This document shows positions 63,962-64,000 of a stretch of DNA of 64,000 nt, piece by piece (positions within the stretch are counted from its first letter, which is position 1; every line of letters starts with the position of its first letter). The notes below the pieces were generated by a model. The model was not told the DNA's origin. It saw nothing but the letters and a program-made list of their open reading frames with translations, and made no database searches. The translations under genes and the position numbers were made by a program. This stretch comes from Leguminivora glycinivorella (taxonomy: Eukaryota; Arthropoda; Insecta; Lepidoptera; Tortricidae), in the NCBI RefSeq assembly GCF_023078275.1, contig NC_062975.1, positions 25,051,085 through 25,115,084 on the forward strand, in the 5' to 3' direction.

Positions 63962-64000
63962 TTTCGAGTTCCGTAGTCAACTAGGAACCCTTATACGGAA

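Overview
The window is insect nuclear DNA and almost certainly lepidopteran. It is AT-rich, has no operons or dense coding, and is packed with short non-autonomous transposons, tRNA-derived SINEs, LINE tails and (GGAC)n/(TGTC)n-bearing repeats of the kind common in moths and butterflies. That assignment rests on family knowledge, not on a search.

Only two host genes can be supported. The first, 12199-21394 on the + strand, is a complete cytochrome P450 gene of the CYP4 clan. Ten exons join in frame through GT/AG introns to a 501-residue protein with membrane anchor, helix-C WRxxR, I-helix AGTDTS, ExxR, PERF and heme-Cys motifs. The heme loop has Ser where Gly is usual. The second, 40417-42920 on the + strand, is the start of a gene: a CpG-rich leader, a 14-nt first coding exon and an 84-nt second exon that join in frame to a basic, Ser-rich N-terminus. 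The rest of that gene is not recognised in the window. The acceptor and start of its exon 2 are duplicated about 480 bp upstream.

Layout: 1-12100 is repeat-rich and holds LINE remnants, a 243-bp exact tandem duplication, several hairpin transposons and the first copies of a roughly 430-bp element called family A here. 12100-21400 is the P450 gene; most of its larger introns contain transposons, including a head-to-head inverted pair of family A in intron 4 and a transposon that supplies the pyrimidine tract of exon 4. 21400-40000 is intergenic and contains hAT-like elements, SINEs, a transposon-derived ORF and AT-rich unassigned DNA. 40100-43000 is the start of gene 2. 43000-64000 is again repeat-dominated, either intron of gene 2 or intergenic, with a triple nested insertion at 53160-54330 and a piggyBac-like element inside an older element at 45837-47118.

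Repeat families are given neutral letters (A, B, C, D, E, H, I, J, K, L, N). A is the about 430-bp palindromic element (10 copies); B shares one end with A; C starts CCGGCCAAGAGCGTG and ends in (GGAC)n plus a short inverted end; D carries (TGTC)n; E is a LINE/SINE-like 3' end; H, I, J, K, L and N are inverted-repeat elements. Several hAT-like elements have exact 8-bp target duplications readable in the sequence. Those boundaries are the firmest calls outside the P450 gene.
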